Counted from the first letter of the stretch, positions 33,335-42,614 are shown. The stretch: 64,000 bases of DNA from Psychroserpens ponticola (GCF_023556315.2 NZ_CP116221.1:930001-994000); one strand, 5' to 3'. Notes: generated from the letters alone by a model not told the origin. Numbers and translations are program-made.

Positions 33335-34213
33335 ATGAAAGAGATTAAGATTAATGAGTTTAAGGTAACCGAAAATATTCAGTTAAGTAACATATCTACG
33401 ACTTTCAATTTAGGAGCCAATAAAAATACTGTAGAAGACGAATTAGAAGAGGTTCGTGAAAAACTTGGCGATTTTCAAAACACCATCTATGCACATGGTA
33501 AATATGCCATCTTAATTTGCATTCAAGGCATGGATACTGCTGGAAAAGACAGTATGATTAGAGAAGTGTTTAAAGATTTCAATACCAGAGGAATTGTAGT
33601 TCATAGCTTTAAAGTTCCAACCGAAAACGAACTAAATCACGATTATTTATGGCGACATTATATTGCACTTCCTGCACGAGGAAAGTTTAGTGTTTTTAAT
33701 AGAACACATTATGAAAATGTATTAGTGACTCGAGTGCATCCAGGTTATATTTTAGGTGAAAATTTGCCTGATGTGAATTCTGTTGATGATATCAATGATG
33801 CATTTTGGGATCAACGTTTTAATCAGATTAACGATTTTGAAAAACACATTGCTGAAAATGGAACCATCATATTTAAATTTTTCCTTCATTTATCTAAAGA
33901 AGAACAAAAGAATCGATTATTACGTCGTTTAGAAAAACCGAATAAAAATTGGAAATTCTCTCCAGGCGATTTAAAAGAACGTAAACTTTGGGACAAATAC
34001 CAAGACTGTTACGAAGATGCTTTAAATAGAACATCTAAACCTCATGCGCCTTGGTTTGCAATTCCTGCAGATGATAAACCAACAGCGCGTTATATTGTAG
34101 CTAAAATTTTATACGATACTCTAATTCAATATAAGGATATTGTTGAACCTGAGCTTGATGATGATATTAAAGCGAATCTTGATGTTTATATTAAACAACT
34201 TGAAAATGAATAG
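33335..34213 (+). CDS. ppk2: Polyphosphate kinase 2 family protein
   Basis: 292 residues of the one-domain PPK2 type. Walker A is CIQGMDTAGKDSMIREV. The lid region holds PTENELNHDYLWRHY, and Walker B lies near FSVFNRTHYENVLVTRVHP. The C-terminal half includes DRTSKPHAPWFAIPADDK-like residues (NRTSKPHAPWFAIPADDKP). PPK2 enzymes use polyphosphate to phosphorylate AMP, ADP or other nucleotides; the exact class is not decided here. It is last of the run of five genes, directly after the NtrC-like regulator. Confidence 0.9.
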   Translation: MKEIKINEFKVTENIQLSNISTTFNLGANKNTVEDELEEVREKLGDFQNTIYAHGKYAILICIQGMDTAGKDSMIREVFKDFNTRGIVVHSFKVPTENELNHDYLWRHYIALPARGKFSVFNRTHYENVLVTRVHPGYILGENLPDVNSVDDINDAFWDQRFNQINDFEKHIAENGTIIFKFFLHLSKEEQKNRLLRRLEKPNKNWKFSPGDLKERKLWDKYQDCYEDALNRTSKPHAPWFAIPADDKPTARYIVAKILYDTLIQYKDIVEPELDDDIKANLDVYIKQLENE

Positions 34214-34283
34214 TTTTTTTATGATTTCTTTATAAATCCTCATTATTATAAGTAGTATATTTAGCTTCAATAAAAAATCTTAC

Positions 34284-35687
34284 ATGAAGCAATTAATCCT
34301 ATTACTTTCTATTGTAATTACATGTCAACTTTCAGCACAAACTGATACAGAAAATCTAAAAAAAATATATGATAATTCGCTCACTAATGGTATGAGTTAT
34401 CAATGGTTAGATCATTTGTCTAATCAAATTGGAGGACGACTTTCAGGATCTTTAAATGCCGAAATAGCTGTTCAATATACTAAAGAACAATTTGAAACTC
34501 TAGGTTTAGATAAAGTTTGGTTGCAACCAGTAATGGTACCACGTTGGATTAGAGGAGCTCCTGAATTTGCTTATATTGAAACGTCACCTGGAAAAACTAC
34601 TAGCGTAAATATTTGCGCACTTGGCGGATCAATTGCTACACCAACTGGAGGCGTTAAAGCAAATCTTATTGAAGTTGAAACATACAAAGATCTTGAAGCC
34701 CTAGGTGAAACTAAAATTAAAGGTAAAATTGTATTTATTAACAGACCAATGCAAGCCAATTTAATCAATACGTTTGAAGCGTATGGTGGTTGTTCAAGTG
34801 AACGTTATAATGGCGCGAAAGAAGCTGCCAAATATGGTGCACTTGCTGTTATTGTACGTTCATTGAATTTGAGATTAGACGATTATCCACATACAGGTAG
34901 TATGAGTTATGGAGATTTGCCAAATTCACAGCGTATTCCTTCTGCTGCAATAAGTACAAACGATGCAGAATTGCTAAGTGGAATGATAGCTCTTAATAAG
35001 GATCTTAAATTTTACTTTAGTCAGAATTGTAAACAATTAGCAGATGTACAATCCTATAATGTGATTGGAGAAATTACTGGAAGCGAGTTTCCAAATGAAG
35101 TTATTGTGGTTGGTGGTCACCTTGATTCATGGGATTTAGGTGATGGTTCTCATGATGATGGAGCAGGAGTTGTGCAATCTATGGATGTATTACGCTTATT
35201 AAAAGAAAGTGGTATTCGTCCTAAACGAACCATTCGAGCAGTGTTATTTATGAATGAGGAAAATGGTTTACGTGGTGGTAAAAAGTATGCTGAAGTCGCT
35301 AAAAAGAAAGGTGAGAATCACATCTTTGCCTTAGAAAGTGATTCTGGTGGATTTACACCAAGAGGATTTAGTTTTCAATCTAGTGAAGCTATGTTGGCTA
35401 AAGTTCAAAGTTGGAGATCCTTATTCAAACCGTATTTAATTCATTATTTTGAAGCAGGTTACAGTGGAGCAGATATTGGTCCGTTGAAAAATGATAACAT
35501 CGTTCTAGCTGGTTTACGTCCAGATTCGCAACGTTATTTTGATCATCATCATGCAGCAAATGACACCTTTGAACATGTGAATAAACGAGAATTAGAACTT
35601 GGTGCAGCATCAATGACAGCTTTGATTTATTTGATAGACAAGTATGGAACTGATACCATAACTAATGATACTGAATTGAAAGACTAA
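34284..35687 (+). CDS. M28 family zinc metallopeptidase (carboxypeptidase Q-like)
   Basis: 467 residues with a Sec signal peptide (ending TCQLSAQ). A PA-type insert domain (about 110-240) is followed by the M28 catalytic domain. Visible zinc ligands and catalytic residues are GGHLDSWDLGDGSHDDGAG (His, Asp), NEENGLRGG (Glu-Glu) and ALESDSGG (Asp), with a late His in the DHHHAANDT stretch. It should cleave peptides in the periplasm. It has no T9SS tail. A DinB-like gene follows 46 bases later. Confidence 0.9.
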   Translation: MKQLILLLSIVITCQLSAQTDTENLKKIYDNSLTNGMSYQWLDHLSNQIGGRLSGSLNAEIAVQYTKEQFETLGLDKVWLQPVMVPRWIRGAPEFAYIETSPGKTTSVNICALGGSIATPTGGVKANLIEVETYKDLEALGETKIKGKIVFINRPMQANLINTFEAYGGCSSERYNGAKEAAKYGALAVIVRSLNLRLDDYPHTGSMSYGDLPNSQRIPSAAISTNDAELLSGMIALNKDLKFYFSQNCKQLADVQSYNVIGEITGSEFPNEVIVVGGHLDSWDLGDGSHDDGAGVVQSMDVLRLLKESGIRPKRTIRAVLFMNEENGLRGGKKYAEVAKKKGENHIFALESDSGGFTPRGFSFQSSEAMLAKVQSWRSLFKPYLIHYFEAGYSGADIGPLKNDNIVLAGLRPDSQRYFDHHHAANDTFEHVNKRELELGAASMTALIYLIDKYGTDTITNDTELKD

Positions 35688-35733
35688 ACAGGTTATTTTC
35701 CCTATAAGAATAGAATTTTAGAACCAAAATAAG

Positions 35734-36309
35734 ATGAAACAAATTACACTTATTCTTGCTTTATTATTATCAATTGTTATTCAAGCACAAACTGAAGAGC
35801 AAGAACTTCCTTATTATGAAATTCCAGAATATTCCGAAACATTTACTGCTGGTACTGTAGCAGCAAGACTAGTTGATGCATTAGGATTTCGGTTTTATTG
35901 GGCTACAGAACATTTATCTGAACATGATTTGGGATATAAACCGAATGATTCAGTACGAACAACTGGAGAAACTGTGAAACACATCTATAATTTGTCTAAA
36001 ACTATCGTTAATTCTACATTAAAAAAAGCTAATATTAGAGGTCAAAAGACTCCTGAAATGAGTTTTGAAGAACAACGTAGACAAACTCTTATCAACTTAA
36101 AAACAGCAGCAGATATTTTAAGACAAAGTGATGATATTTCACAATTTAAAATTATTTCTGGTAAACGTGAAACTCCGTTTTGGAATCAAATTAATGGGCC
36201 AATTGCTGATGCTATTTGGCATTGTGGACAGATTGCATCTTTCCGTAGAACTTCTGGGAATGCTATAAATCCTAAGGTGAATCATTTTTACGGAACAATA
36301 AAAGAGTAA
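35734..36309 (+). CDS. Exported DinB-like four-helix protein
   Basis: 191 residues with a signal peptide (ending SIVIQAQ). The body fits the DinB/YfiT four-helix bundle: metal-binding His residues appear in GETVKHIYNLSK and IWHCGQIASFRRTSG. Cytoplasmic DinB relatives include thiol-dependent transferases. The export signal places this one outside the cytoplasm; activity unknown. Probably transcribed with the M28 peptidase. Confidence 0.75.
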   Translation: MKQITLILALLLSIVIQAQTEEQELPYYEIPEYSETFTAGTVAARLVDALGFRFYWATEHLSEHDLGYKPNDSVRTTGETVKHIYNLSKTIVNSTLKKANIRGQKTPEMSFEEQRRQTLINLKTAADILRQSDDISQFKIISGKRETPFWNQINGPIADAIWHCGQIASFRRTSGNAINPKVNHFYGTIKE

Positions 36310-36321
36310 GCTTAGCAGCAA

Positions 36322-36450
36322 TTATTCGACAGTGTTATCGTCTTCATCTTTAGTTTCTTTTTGCATTTTGATATAGCCAGTTACTAGACGAACACCTAAT
36401 CTTGCACAAAGAATTATGGCAATGACCATAACAATATCGAACCCACTCAT
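36322..36450 (-). CDS. 42-residue single-pass membrane protein
   Basis: ATG at 36450 to TAA at 36322-36324. The peptide starts MSGFDIVMVIAIILCARLGV and continues with a basic then acidic tail (KMQKETKDEDDNTVE). One N-terminal membrane helix is followed by a charged cytoplasmic-like tail. A perfect -7 box (TAAATTTG on the minus strand, plus 36474-36481) lies 23 nt upstream, which supports it as a real gene. It is convergent with the DinB-like gene (12 nt between). Function unknown. Confidence 0.65.
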   Translation of the reverse strand: MSGFDIVMVIAIILCARLGVRLVTGYIKMQKETKDEDDNTVE

Positions 36451-36594
36451 AACATCACTTTTGAATACAACACCAAATTTAAAACATTGAATTCAGCTTA
36501 AAGTATTTTTAACAAGAATTGTGATTTATACTAATAATGTAAGTTCTATATAAGCTTTTGTTATTTTATACAAATAACCAATAAAACAATAAGT

Positions 36595-36668
36595 TGTCAC
36601 CTTGAGCTCAGTCGAAAGGTCTTAGAATTTATAGTTTTTAATAGGTCTCGACTGCGCTCGACCTGACA
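36595..36668. repeat. Intergenic inverted repeat with GAGC(T/G)CAGTCGA arms
   Basis: The left arm starts TGTCACCTTGAGCTCAGTCG (36595-36614). The right arm (36644-36668) ends GCGCTCGACCTGACA, and the two are imperfect reverse complements with a 20-30 nt AT-rich loop. GAGCGCAGTCGA-type inverted repeats recur between genes in many flavobacterial genomes, so this is probably one member of a dispersed family. Its GC content is higher than that of the surroundings. Confidence 0.65.
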
Positions 36669-36734
36669 GACATTATAGAATATCTATATTCAAATAAAAA
36701 ACTGCTTATATAAGACTCAAGTTAATATGTTTAA

Positions 36735-37127
36735 TTATTTCGGTTCAACAATCAAAAACACAGCAGTACTATCGCCAATATTTAAAACTTCATGCCATTC
36801 AATTTTGTCGTTATAAAATGAATAGCCAGAAGGTACATTCACTTCTCTAGTTCCAGTTGTGTCTTTAATTCTGAACTTACTTCCAGAAACCGTATAACCA
36901 TAATGTGCATTATGATAATGACGTTCATGACCAACACCAGGAGGAAAGGTACATTTTAAGGTTCGTAATTTGTCGTTATCTTCTACAACTTCACAAATCA
37001 CTTGATTGTTCCATCCTGCTTCATGAGGATCTGGCAGTTCTGGTTGGTTTTTACAATTCCATAACAGTAAAAAGAGACTAATTGAACTTATGATTTTAAA
37101 AGTAAATGTTGTATTTGATATGCGCAT
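36735..37127 (-). CDS. Cupin-fold lipoprotein
   Basis: 130 residues. A membrane/lipoprotein signal (FLLLWNCKNQ, Cys at about residue 25) precedes a single cupin barrel with the first metal motif HERHYHNAHYGYTVSG (three His) and a second motif ending in IEWHEVLNIG. Metal binding outside the cytoplasm is likely; the reaction is unknown. It is last in the long minus-strand DUF6090 array, four bases after a DUF6090 gene. Confidence 0.7.
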   Translation of the reverse strand: MRISNTTFTFKIISSISLFLLLWNCKNQPELPDPHEAGWNNQVICEVVEDNDKLRTLKCTFPPGVGHERHYHNAHYGYTVSGSKFRIKDTTGTREVNVPSGYSFYNDKIEWHEVLNIGDSTAVFLIVEPK

Positions 37128-37131
37128 ATAA

Positions 37132-37842
37132 TTATTCTTTTAGCACTTTAATTTCTTTGTCGAGAGCTGTAATAAGTGACAAGATACTGCTCTCAACACG
37201 TTCTGCTCTATTTTTAACTGAGGAATTTTCAAAAGCTATGGCAGATACTACTTTAATAAATGCTTTATCTTTTTTTAGAATGCTAAAGTCTTCTTGTGAA
37301 ATTTCATGCATCACATAATACGTTTGGTTTGCATCATAAGAAGGCGAGAAGTGTTCTATGAGTTTTGGTTCGCTATGTAAGGCATGAAATTGTATACGTT
37401 CTTCTTCATAACGTTTGTAATAGTTATAGAGTCTTTCATAATGTAGTGAAATATCATTTCTTAAGCTATCACTAGAAATGACACCAATGCCTTTAGAAAC
37501 TAAAAGTCCGTAACCACTTGTATTCGGATCAAAATGTGGTGTTACTCTAAGTAAACCAGCAGTTATAAACAATTCTTCTGACGGAATTTCTTGAGTGTTA
37601 ATATAAGTTTTTAAGGCATCACAAGCCGAATTGATATCTGCCATTATTGCAATATCTTCTTGAATTTCGTCTAAATCATGGTTTAGATTAGAGCGTATTT
37701 CTTCAATGATTTTTAATTCTAATTGATGTTCTTCTTGTTGTTTATTCCAAGTATTAATCTGCAAGGCGATGAGAATTCCAATGACTACAAGAATAATTTC
37801 ACCAATAGCATATTTGAAATATTTAGAGGTTTTGTTTTCCAT
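37132..37842 (-). CDS. DUF6090 family membrane protein (copy 1)
   Basis: 236 residues. Like the four other copies in this array it has a conserved N-terminal block, NKTSKYFKYAIGEIILVVIG, with one membrane helix ending ALQINTWN, then an acidic helical extracytoplasmic-type domain ending in KEIKVLKE. The other copies begin about 15 residues earlier with MIKxFR. Here the matching upstream DNA exists (ATG at 37872-37874 in homologous position) but has lost one base, so the frame stops and translation must use the ATG at 37842. Function of the family is unknown. Confidence 0.8.
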   Translation of the reverse strand: MENKTSKYFKYAIGEIILVVIGILIALQINTWNKQQEEHQLELKIIEEIRSNLNHDLDEIQEDIAIMADINSACDALKTYINTQEIPSEELFITAGLLRVTPHFDPNTSGYGLLVSKGIGVISSDSLRNDISLHYERLYNYYKRYEEERIQFHALHSEPKLIEHFSPSYDANQTYYVMHEISQEDFSILKKDKAFIKVVSAIAFENSSVKNRAERVESSILSLITALDKEIKVLKE

Positions 37843-37881
37843 AATTAAGCTTTGTCTAATAGCCTGAAGAATTTAATCATA

Positions 37882-38663
37882 CTACTGTTTTTTGTTCAAT
37901 TCTTCATTTATTATCTTAATCGTAATGTTTATGAAATCTCGAGTGTTGAGATCGTTTATAACTATATAATCATGATTGTGTTTGTGATGCCACACTTGAT
38001 TTTCAAACTCCATCAGGTCTTTTTCCGATAAATTGTATTCAAATGGCGATTTTTCTTTATAGTCTTCAAATAGTTTTTCTTATCAAATGGTAGCTTTTTT
38101 GTAAGTTCTCCATTAGCTAAAGGAAATCGTTTCATTAAAAATGGCATCAAGTTCATGGTATAATGATCAGATCTAAAAAGGATATCTTCTTCAGAATCTC
38201 TTAAAAGTGTAAGCCAATTACCCAATTGTGTGCGTAACGTGTCATTTTTTAGAATACTTATTTTTCCAGAATTAACAATTTCATCAGAAATCCCTGTTCG
38301 AGCATCGAAAGATTGAAATGTTCCAAGCGTAACCAGTAATTCATCAGTTAGTTTAGTGTCCTTGTCTATGGTGCCTGATCTAATCATTTGAGTAAGGCTA
38401 ATGCAAGCTTGACTTACTTTTTCATTAACGATAAGTCCTTCTTCAAGCGTGCCTAAATTATATTGAAACTCATCTAATAGACCAATTAGTAATTCTTCTT
38501 CCTTTTTGTTTTCAATACGTTGTAGGTTCCAAGTGTTAATTTGTAATGCAATTAAAATTCCAATGACGACAAGTACAATTTCACCTATAGCATATTTGAA
38601 ATATTTTGGGGTTTTACCTTCTGCTAAAAGGGTTTTACGAATATTTCGAAAGAGTTTAATCAT
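37882..38663 (-). pseudogene. DUF6090 family gene (copy 2), frameshifted
   Basis: The frame from 38663 reads a normal DUF6090 protein (MIKLFRNIRKTL, membrane helix, helical domain) but stops at 38013 after an unrelated tail. The next frame down to TAG at 37882-37884 encodes the missing C-terminus, starting EDYKEKSPFEYN and ending NITIKIINEELNKKQ, which resembles the end of copy 3. A single missing base in the T run at 38074-38078 (A run on the coding strand) explains it; adding one restores a DKKKLFEDYKEK reading. This may be a real frameshift, a phase-variable homopolymer or a sequencing error. Confidence 0.75.
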
Positions 38664-39412
38664 AGTTGTAATTCTCGATTGGTTTCGATGATAATTCTAT
38701 CTATAGTTTTCTCAAGATTTTTAAGTATTATTATATAATTTTTTATATCCCAAGCATGGGCATCCATTACATTTTCAAATTCAATATCCTGAAACATTTT
38801 GTAATTGGAATGTTTGAGTTTTGTTTTATTATGCCATTCCAGAATGCCATAACTATCGATATTTTTTAATGAAGCATGCTTTATTAAATAGGGTAACACG
38901 ATACTCTGACTAATTTCATCTAATGTTTTATAATTTTCTTCGTTTTCTTCTAAATTGACAGACCAATCAAAAAGTTGTAATCGCAATGAATCTGAAGTAA
39001 TTAAATTGAGCTTGCCAGAAGAAATAATATCTGAGACCACAGATTGACTTGGTTTATACGTCCAATAATCTATGCTTCGCGATATTAAACTATCCAGATT
39101 ATATTTGTTTAGAACGTCTTCAGGTTCACCTACCAAATTCATAATATCTCTAATGTCTGATAAAATGCTTTCATAATTTTTAATGTACTTCTCAATACTT
39201 ACTTTATTCTTTTTAAATTCTAAATTTAGGTTTTTAACGATTAGATGTTCATCTTGTTTATAGCCTAATTCCTGATTCCAATTGTTAATCTGCAGCGCGA
39301 TTAAAATCCCAATAACCACAAGTATAATTTCTCCAACAGCATATTTAAAATACTTCGAAGTCTTGTTTTTCATAATTAAGTTTTGTCTAATATGTCTGAA
39401 AAATTTAATCAT
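38660..39412 (-). CDS. DUF6090 family membrane protein (copy 3)
   Basis: 250 residues, full-length type: MIKFFRHIRQNLIMKNKTSK, one membrane helix (IILVVIGILIALQI), then an acidic helical domain rich in Lys/Glu and Tyr. It overlaps the APC permease gene upstream by eight bases and copy 2 downstream by four, so it is translated in a coupled chain. Confidence 0.82.
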   Translation of the reverse strand: MIKFFRHIRQNLIMKNKTSKYFKYAVGEIILVVIGILIALQINNWNQELGYKQDEHLIVKNLNLEFKKNKVSIEKYIKNYESILSDIRDIMNLVGEPEDVLNKYNLDSLISRSIDYWTYKPSQSVVSDIISSGKLNLITSDSLRLQLFDWSVNLEENEENYKTLDEISQSIVLPYLIKHASLKNIDSYGILEWHNKTKLKHSNYKMFQDIEFENVMDAHAWDIKNYIIILKNLEKTIDRIIIETNRELQL

Positions 39413-40706
39413 TGCTTTTCTTTTTCATTTTATTAATAAGCATAAAAAGAAGCGATAGTACTGCAATGAAAATTCCTGTACCAATGAGTTCTTCCGAAGA
39501 CAAGTTAGAAAGAAAATAAATGATAATTCCTATAGATAATAAAGGAACAAAATTACCTCCAGGTATTTTAAAGTCTCCAGGTTCAGCCTTTTGAGTTTTT
39601 CGTAATTTAATAACAGAACAAGCAACGCCTAAATAGATCAATAGAATAGATGACGTTGCAAGAATAACCAATTGCTCAAAACTTCCTGTTGTAGCCAATA
39701 TAAACGTTAACGCTGTATGTGTAATGATGGCAATATGAGGTGTGGCAAATTTTGAATGTACTTTTGATAATTTTTTAATTGGAATGACTCTATCTCTTGA
39801 TAGTGCAAATAAAATCCGTGGTGAGTTTAATAAATCTCCACTAATAAGTCCGAACATAGATACTGCAGCACCAACTGTTAATAAAATATATCCAAAAGGA
39901 CCCAATATAACTTTAGCAGTTTCAGCTAGAGGAGCTGCTTTATAATCGACTAAATTAGAACCTAAAACACCTTGACAAACCGTTTGAATAAGGATATACA
40001 AAATAACGACAGAGCCAATACTAATTAAAATGGCACGTGGAATGGTTCGCTTTGGATTTTTGATTTCGCCACCAACAATCAATCCTGTTTCGCAACCTAA
40101 AAACGCGAAAAATAAGATTAATGATGATTCTCCAAGCTGATTGATACTTGGTAAAGCTTCGATGTGTAGATTGTCAAATGAGATATGACTTAATCCAAAG
40201 AGGACTAAAATAAGTAACGGACTTACTTTTAAAATGGTATTAAGTTTTATCAAACCAATCCCTTGTTTGACACCTCTTATATTAATAAAAGCAAGACATA
40301 AATACATTAGAAACAGAAAGCTTGTACGAACCCAAGGTATTTCGAAAACAGGATTGATAGTTGCCAAGATATTTACAAGAGCAATAGCTACAGCTGCACT
40401 TGCAATCATATTGCTACCAGACGCAAAAATGCCAGCTATAAATCCAGCGTAGTCTCCAAAAGCGGTTTCAATATAGGTGTAAGGACCTCCAGTATTATTG
40501 ACTTTACTACCTGCTTCAGCAAAACAGAGCACGACTAGTGCAATTAGAATTCCGCAAAAGATGTATGAAAATATACTTGCAACTCCCATGATTCCTGTAA
40601 TAATTGCAGGTAAGGCAAAAATGCCTGCGCCAATCATGATGTTTACAATATTAGCTGATAAGCCAAATATACCAATACTACGTTTTAAGCCTTTGTCTTC
40701 ATTCAT
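39405..40706 (-). CDS. APC family amino acid permease
   Basis: 433 residues with about twelve membrane helices. Helix 1 carries the substrate-binding break NIMIGAGIFALPAI, helix 3 region has NNTGGPYTYIETAFGDYAG, and helix 6 has FFAFLGCETGLIVGGEIKNP, all typical of APC transporters (amino acid/proton symport or exchange). Substrate not decided. It is embedded between DUF6090 copies and the TerB-like gene with short gaps or overlap, which suggests one transcript. Confidence 0.88.
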   Translation of the reverse strand: MNEDKGLKRSIGIFGLSANIVNIMIGAGIFALPAIITGIMGVASIFSYIFCGILIALVVLCFAEAGSKVNNTGGPYTYIETAFGDYAGFIAGIFASGSNMIASAAVAIALVNILATINPVFEIPWVRTSFLFLMYLCLAFINIRGVKQGIGLIKLNTILKVSPLLILVLFGLSHISFDNLHIEALPSINQLGESSLILFFAFLGCETGLIVGGEIKNPKRTIPRAILISIGSVVILYILIQTVCQGVLGSNLVDYKAAPLAETAKVILGPFGYILLTVGAAVSMFGLISGDLLNSPRILFALSRDRVIPIKKLSKVHSKFATPHIAIITHTALTFILATTGSFEQLVILATSSILLIYLGVACSVIKLRKTQKAEPGDFKIPGGNFVPLLSIGIIIYFLSNLSSEELIGTGIFIAVLSLLFMLINKMKKKSND

Positions 40707-40726
40707 TTTTAAGTGTTTTTAATTGT

Positions 40727-41062
40727 TTAGTAAAGGATATTGTCTAAAATGCGATTTAAGTTTTGTTCCATTTGCATAAATTTTCCATCACTGAAAAATA
40801 TGTGGTGAGCTTCTTGACGAAATTTAGCGAGTTCCATATTAGTGTATTCATGTTGATGAATATTATCATCTATTTTCTCGAGTTGTTCGTCTTCAGTATC
40901 AGCTTTAAATTCGTTGTAGATTTTGTTAAATGTGTCTGTATCAACTTTCGATGTAATCATTTCAATTTCTAGATCTGTTTCTTCTGAATCTGCATTGGCA
41001 CATAGAAGAAGGATGTAGATTTGAAGTTCTAATTTGGTCCATTGGTCAATTTTTGATGTCAT
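40727..41062 (-). CDS. Small acidic helical protein (TerB-like?)
   Basis: 111 residues, no signal peptide or membrane segment. The sequence is acidic and helical, with LQIYILLLCANADSEETDLE near the start and IFFSDGKFMQMEQNLNRILD near the end. The spacing of acidic residues in two helical halves resembles TerB-type domains that bind divalent metal, but the similarity is too weak to be sure. It lies between the permease and DUF6090 copy 4. Confidence 0.55.
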   Translation of the reverse strand: MTSKIDQWTKLELQIYILLLCANADSEETDLEIEMITSKVDTDTFNKIYNEFKADTEDEQLEKIDDNIHQHEYTNMELAKFRQEAHHIFFSDGKFMQMEQNLNRILDNILY

Positions 41063-41097
41063 AATAGTATTGATTGTTTGGTTAAAGGTCTGTTTTA

Positions 41098-41853
41098 TTA
41101 AGATTTTAATGTATTGATTTCGTTGTCTATAGTTTTAATTAATGTCTCAAGTTTTATTATTGATCCGTTAAGCCATTTTAAGCGTAATAATCTAAAATTA
41201 TAGAGTTCTACAGATGTGTTTTTAAAAGCTTCATTCTGTTTTAAATTTGATAAATTTATAGGAGTATTTACTGCTAGTTTAACATCTTCAAGCCATTTGT
41301 CGACGACAGGTGAAGTTTTGAAATTTTTTAATAATTCTTCCTGATAGTTAGGTAAATAATCTTCATAAAACATTTTTTCACGTCTATGAATATTTGCAAA
41401 GTCAAGTTCATACATTAAAGTAATTTGTAATCGAATCGAATCATTTGAAATAATGTTGTCATTACTGTTTTCAAGGTTTTTATAGGTTGTGTTGGCATTA
41501 TTAAATATGTTAGTATTGCTAAAACTTTCAACCCAATATTTTAAAGAATCTGTGACTTGATTGCTTGTGTTTAAATGGTCAAGCATCTGTTGACCACTTT
41601 TATTACTGAGTAGCATTAATTCATGTATTTCAGTTATTTCTTTATAGTTTTCTCTAAGATCAACATTTAATTGGGTAAGTGTTTTTATCTCATTGGATTT
41701 GGTTTTTCGGTGTTCATTCCAAGTGTTGATTTGTACAGCAATTAAAATTCCAATGACAACTAGTAGTATTTCACCAATAGCATATTTGAAGTACTTTGAA
41801 GTCTTATTTTCCATAATTAAGGTTTGTCTGAAACGTCTAAAAACTTTTATCAT
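41098..41853 (-). CDS. DUF6090 family membrane protein (copy 4)
   Basis: 251 residues: MIKVFRRFRQTLIMENKTSK, membrane helix ILLVVIGILIAVQI, then a helical domain with a Leu/Asn-rich end. Its first 45 residues are almost identical to copy 5 and close to all other copies, whereas the rest has diverged. The start overlaps copy 5's stop by four bases. Confidence 0.82.
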   Translation of the reverse strand: MIKVFRRFRQTLIMENKTSKYFKYAIGEILLVVIGILIAVQINTWNEHRKTKSNEIKTLTQLNVDLRENYKEITEIHELMLLSNKSGQQMLDHLNTSNQVTDSLKYWVESFSNTNIFNNANTTYKNLENSNDNIISNDSIRLQITLMYELDFANIHRREKMFYEDYLPNYQEELLKNFKTSPVVDKWLEDVKLAVNTPINLSNLKQNEAFKNTSVELYNFRLLRLKWLNGSIIKLETLIKTIDNEINTLKS

Positions 41854-42605
41854 TTAAGTTCACTATTAACGAGTTCTAGTATTTCTTTTTGCATGTCGTA
41901 AATTCCATTCAACTGACTTATAATCATTTTGTTATAATAGAACCTTTGAGCAATATAAGTTGCTAATAAATTTGAGTTGTTTACAAGCGAAGACGTGTTA
42001 ATCTTCACCTTATTATCACGATCTATAGTATATGCATACGTGTTTTCATATTCATTAATTAAATCACTTTTCTGACTTAATAAAGGAGCTAGTTGATCAT
42101 TTGCCATTGTTCGTACATCATATTCATCTTCATTTAAATCTGCAAGTTCTCGTTTAAAGCGACTAATCGTTGTTTTTAAGGTTTCGTTTTTTATCAAATC
42201 AATGTTTCCAGTAGATATGATGACATCAATTGTTGATGTTGTAGGAATATATGTTGGTGCAGCAATTGCAGCCATCGTTAAGGTATCTGGAATTTGGATT
42301 GTTGTCTCTTTTGGTGATGATTTTAGAAGTTTAATAAATTGATTTAGATTGCGATGGTATTTTTGATTAGCAAATATCAGGACCTCGATTTCTTGTTGGT
42401 TTTTAATAAAATCTTCTTTTAGATTAGTGAGAATGGATTGTTCTACTATTCTATAATTTTTTTCTTGTTTCCAACTGTTAATTTGCAACGCAATTAAAAT
42501 ACCTATAACGACTAGCAGTATTTCACCAATGGCATATTTGAAGTATTTGCCTGTTTTGTTTTCCATAATCAAGGATTGTCTGAGGTGTCTGAAGACTTTT
42601 ATCAT
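41850..42605 (-). CDS. DUF6090 family membrane protein (copy 5)
   Basis: 251 residues: MIKVFRHLRQSLIMENKTGK, membrane helix, then a helical domain containing a Pro/Thr-rich stretch (TMAAIAAPTYIPTTS) found at this place only in this copy. It begins nine bases after the AtoE-like transporter stop, so it is probably co-transcribed. Confidence 0.82.
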   Translation of the reverse strand: MIKVFRHLRQSLIMENKTGKYFKYAIGEILLVVIGILIALQINSWKQEKNYRIVEQSILTNLKEDFIKNQQEIEVLIFANQKYHRNLNQFIKLLKSSPKETTIQIPDTLTMAAIAAPTYIPTTSTIDVIISTGNIDLIKNETLKTTISRFKRELADLNEDEYDVRTMANDQLAPLLSQKSDLINEYENTYAYTIDRDNKVKINTSSLVNNSNLLATYIAQRFYYNKMIISQLNGIYDMQKEILELVNSELK

Positions 42606-42614
42606 AAATTCTAT

